A stretch of 64,000 nucleotides of DNA, taken from JAWRCU01 sp033542235. Lineage in GTDB: Bacteria; Pseudomonadota; Alphaproteobacteria; Rhizobiales; Rhizobiaceae. Shown here piece after piece: positions 62,662 to 64,000 of the stretch (its first letter is position 1; each line of letters begins with the position of its first letter). Where the stretch lies: the NCBI RefSeq assembly GCF_033542235.1, contig NZ_JAWRCU010000006.1, forward strand, positions 1-64,000, in the 5' to 3' direction. Both the position numbers and the translations under genes were made by a program. The notes beneath the pieces were generated by a model. That model searched no databases. It had not been told where the DNA came from and worked only from the letters and a program-made list of their open reading frames with translations.

Positions 62662-63522
62662 TCAACAAACGGATCGGAAACGCTCCACGCAGGCGTCCAG
62701 CACCTCTCCGGGATCGCGCCTCCACCAGTTCTGCGCTGAGAACACCTCCACCTCGCACGGCCCGTCATAGCCGGCCGCTTCCACCGCAGCGCGGATCGCC
62801 TTCAGGTCGGCCACACCATCTCCCATCATGCCGCGGTCGAGCAGAACGTCGCGTGTCTGTGCCAGCCAGTCGCAAAGATGATAGCCGAAAATGCGCCCCG
62901 GCCCGGCCCGCAGCAATTCGTCGGCCAGCGTGCGATCCCACCAGACGTGATACACATCGACCGCGACGCCCACATTGGGCGCATCGATGGCGACGCAAAG
63001 ATCGACCGCGTCCAGCATCGTCACCAGGCAGGACCGGTCGCCCCCATAAACCGGATGCAGCGGCTCGAGAGCCAGGCGAACGTTTCTGGCCGCCGCGTAG
63101 GGCGCCGCTTCGGCGACCCTATCCGCAACCAGCTTGAGGCTTTCGCCGATGCCTTTCGTTCCCGGCTCCACCCCACCGGCGACGACGGTCAGGACAGGCG
63201 CGCCGAGGCCCGCGGCCATGTCGATTGCGGCGCGGAAATCGTCCATGATCGCTTTGCGGCCGGGCAGCGCCAGGGGGCCGGTGAGATAAGGCGCGCGGCA
63301 CAAGCCGACCACATTCAGGCCGGCCGCGCGAACCTGCTCGCCTATCTCGACGGCGCGGCCGCCGATCTCGCGACGCCAGAAGACAATGCCGCGCAGGCCA
63401 CGCTCAGCGCATGCATCGAGCACACGCTCGATCGACCAGCCTGTGCCGTATCCGTCGAGATTGTGGCCAAGCGTCGCCGTGTTCAGCGCCAGGGCGGAAT
63501 GATCCTTCGCAAAATCGCGCAT
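62662..63522 (-). CDS. Sugar phosphate isomerase/epimerase-like TIM barrel
   Basis: A 286-residue xylose-isomerase-like (AP endonuclease 2 fold) protein. Metal-site motifs in order: RLALEPLHPVYGGD (Glu), GVAVDVYHVWWD (Asp, His), FGYHLCDWLAQ (His) and the C-terminal CEVEVFSAQNWW (Glu). The ATG at 63522 lies 8 bases after the upstream gene's stop, so the two are one operon reading leftward. Probably isomerises or epimerises a sugar or keto-polyol. It converges on the enoyl-CoA hydratase gene, so its link to that pathway is positional. Confidence 0.88.
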   Translation of the reverse strand: MRDFAKDHSALALNTATLGHNLDGYGTGWSIERVLDACAERGLRGIVFWRREIGGRAVEIGEQVRAAGLNVVGLCRAPYLTGPLALPGRKAIMDDFRAAIDMAAGLGAPVLTVVAGGVEPGTKGIGESLKLVADRVAEAAPYAAARNVRLALEPLHPVYGGDRSCLVTMLDAVDLCVAIDAPNVGVAVDVYHVWWDRTLADELLRAGPGRIFGYHLCDWLAQTRDVLLDRGMMGDGVADLKAIRAAVEAAGYDGPCEVEVFSAQNWWRRDPGEVLDACVERFRSVC

Positions 63523-63530
63523 AGTGCTAA

Positions 63531-64000
63531 TCAGAGACCGTAAAGGGCAAGCAGCTTGCGCATGCGCCCGGCTGCGAGTTCGGGATCTCCAAGCAGGCCG
63601 CATCCGTCGGCCAGCTTGAACACCTCGACGAAATAGGCCAGCGGCCGCATCGACTGCGCGCCTCCGAGCATGATGAAATGATCCTGGAACCCGTTCAGCC
63701 AGGCAAGGAAGACGACCCCCGTCTTGTAGTATTGGGTGGGCGCGCGGAAAATCAGTCGCGCGAGCGGCAAGGTCGGATCCAGCGCCGCGTGGAATCCTTG
63801 GGTGTCGCCCCGGCCGAGCCGGTCGATGGCGTAGGCTGCAGCCGGTGCCAAAGGATCGAAGATACCAAGAAGGGCGTGCGAGAAACCCTGCTCGTCGCCC
63901 GCGATCAGCTCCGGATAATTGAAGTCGTCACCGGTGTACATCTTGACGCCGGCGGGCAGACGGCGGCGCATTGCGATTTCCTTCTCCTTGTCAAGGAGCG
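63531..64000 (-). CDS. DUF993 / dihydrodipicolinate-synthase-like protein, 5' part cut off
   Basis: The last about 156 residues of a TIM-barrel protein are in the window; the N-terminal part lies beyond base 64000. The frame continues without a stop to the edge, reading LLDKEKEIAMRRRLPAGVKM and YTGDDFNYPELIAGDEQGFS, then ALLGIFDPLAPAAAYAIDRL. This is the DUF993 pattern. The family is annotated as dihydrodipicolinate-synthase-like and tends to sit beside sugar isomerase genes, as here. Reaction unknown; a retro-aldol cleavage of a sugar acid is a reasonable guess from the fold. Confidence 0.85.
   Translation of the reverse strand, partial: LLDKEKEIAMRRRLPAGVKMYTGDDFNYPELIAGDEQGFSHALLGIFDPLAPAAAYAIDRLGRGDTQGFHAALDPTLPLARLIFRAPTQYYKTGVVFLAWLNGFQDHFIMLGGAQSMRPLAYFVEVFKLADGCGLLGDPELAAGRMRKLLALYGL

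Overview
The window reads as a chromosome segment of a high-GC alphaproteobacterium of the Hyphomicrobiales, most like Mesorhizobium or a close relative. The reasons are the rhizobial intergenic palindromic mosaic near 43.1-43.2 kb, the convergent MFS / rlmE / ppx block, IalB-type and HdeD-type proteins, and the overall gene style. This assignment comes from pattern recognition; no database search was run.

Layout. (1) 0-1.7 kb: guaB, a core purine gene. (2) 1.7-19 kb: an AraC regulator; an arginine deiminase cluster with two tandem antiporters and arcA but no arcB or arcC; an RND efflux pair bracketed by two HdeD-like membrane proteins; a Tat-exported amidohydrolase; an AI-2E/PerM-type permease; and a membrane-anchored alpha/beta hydrolase. 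(3) 18.6-30.6 kb: decayed ClC-channel and IalB fragments, an intact IalB-like gene, a giant autotransporter of about 2945 residues, and a divergent ToxR/CadC-like membrane regulator with a TPR-like region. (4) 30.7-38.6 kb: a mosaic of small genes and debris. It holds a flavin-binding PPOX protein with an FNR/FixK-type box, an acetolactate-synthase-like enzyme, DUF983, a twice-frameshifted cytochrome b fragment, an acyltransferase, abutting histidine-kinase and FixJ-type fragments, and a MarR regulator with a perfect operator-like palindrome. (5) 39.1-47.5 kb: housekeeping-type genes (MFS, rlmE, ppx, a UPF0104 membrane protein, an isochorismatase-like hydrolase, small proteins). (6) 47.5-49.4 kb: tRNA-Gln with a serine-recombinase remnant ending inside it, then a TetR/cupin pair. 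(7) 49.5-64 kb: a TetR-controlled catabolic locus. It has a ribose-type ABC importer, a zinc alcohol dehydrogenase, an aldehyde dehydrogenase, a GMC oxidoreductase, an aldo/keto reductase, a CoA transferase and an enoyl-CoA hydratase, followed on the other strand by a sugar-isomerase-like TIM barrel and a DUF993 protein cut by the window edge.

How the parts may work together. The 1.7-39 kb stretch looks like accessory DNA set between guaB and the MFS/rlmE/ppx block, with acid or low-oxygen themes (arginine deiminase, HdeD, an FNR-type box, oxidase and sensor debris). The 49.5-62.6 kb locus looks like import of a small hydroxylated substrate, stepwise oxidation of alcohol to aldehyde to acid, activation to a CoA ester and hydration. 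The substrate cannot be read from sequence. A shared 9-mer in two divergent promoters links its transcription units to one candidate regulator. No rRNA, CRISPR array, intact transposon or prophage was seen.
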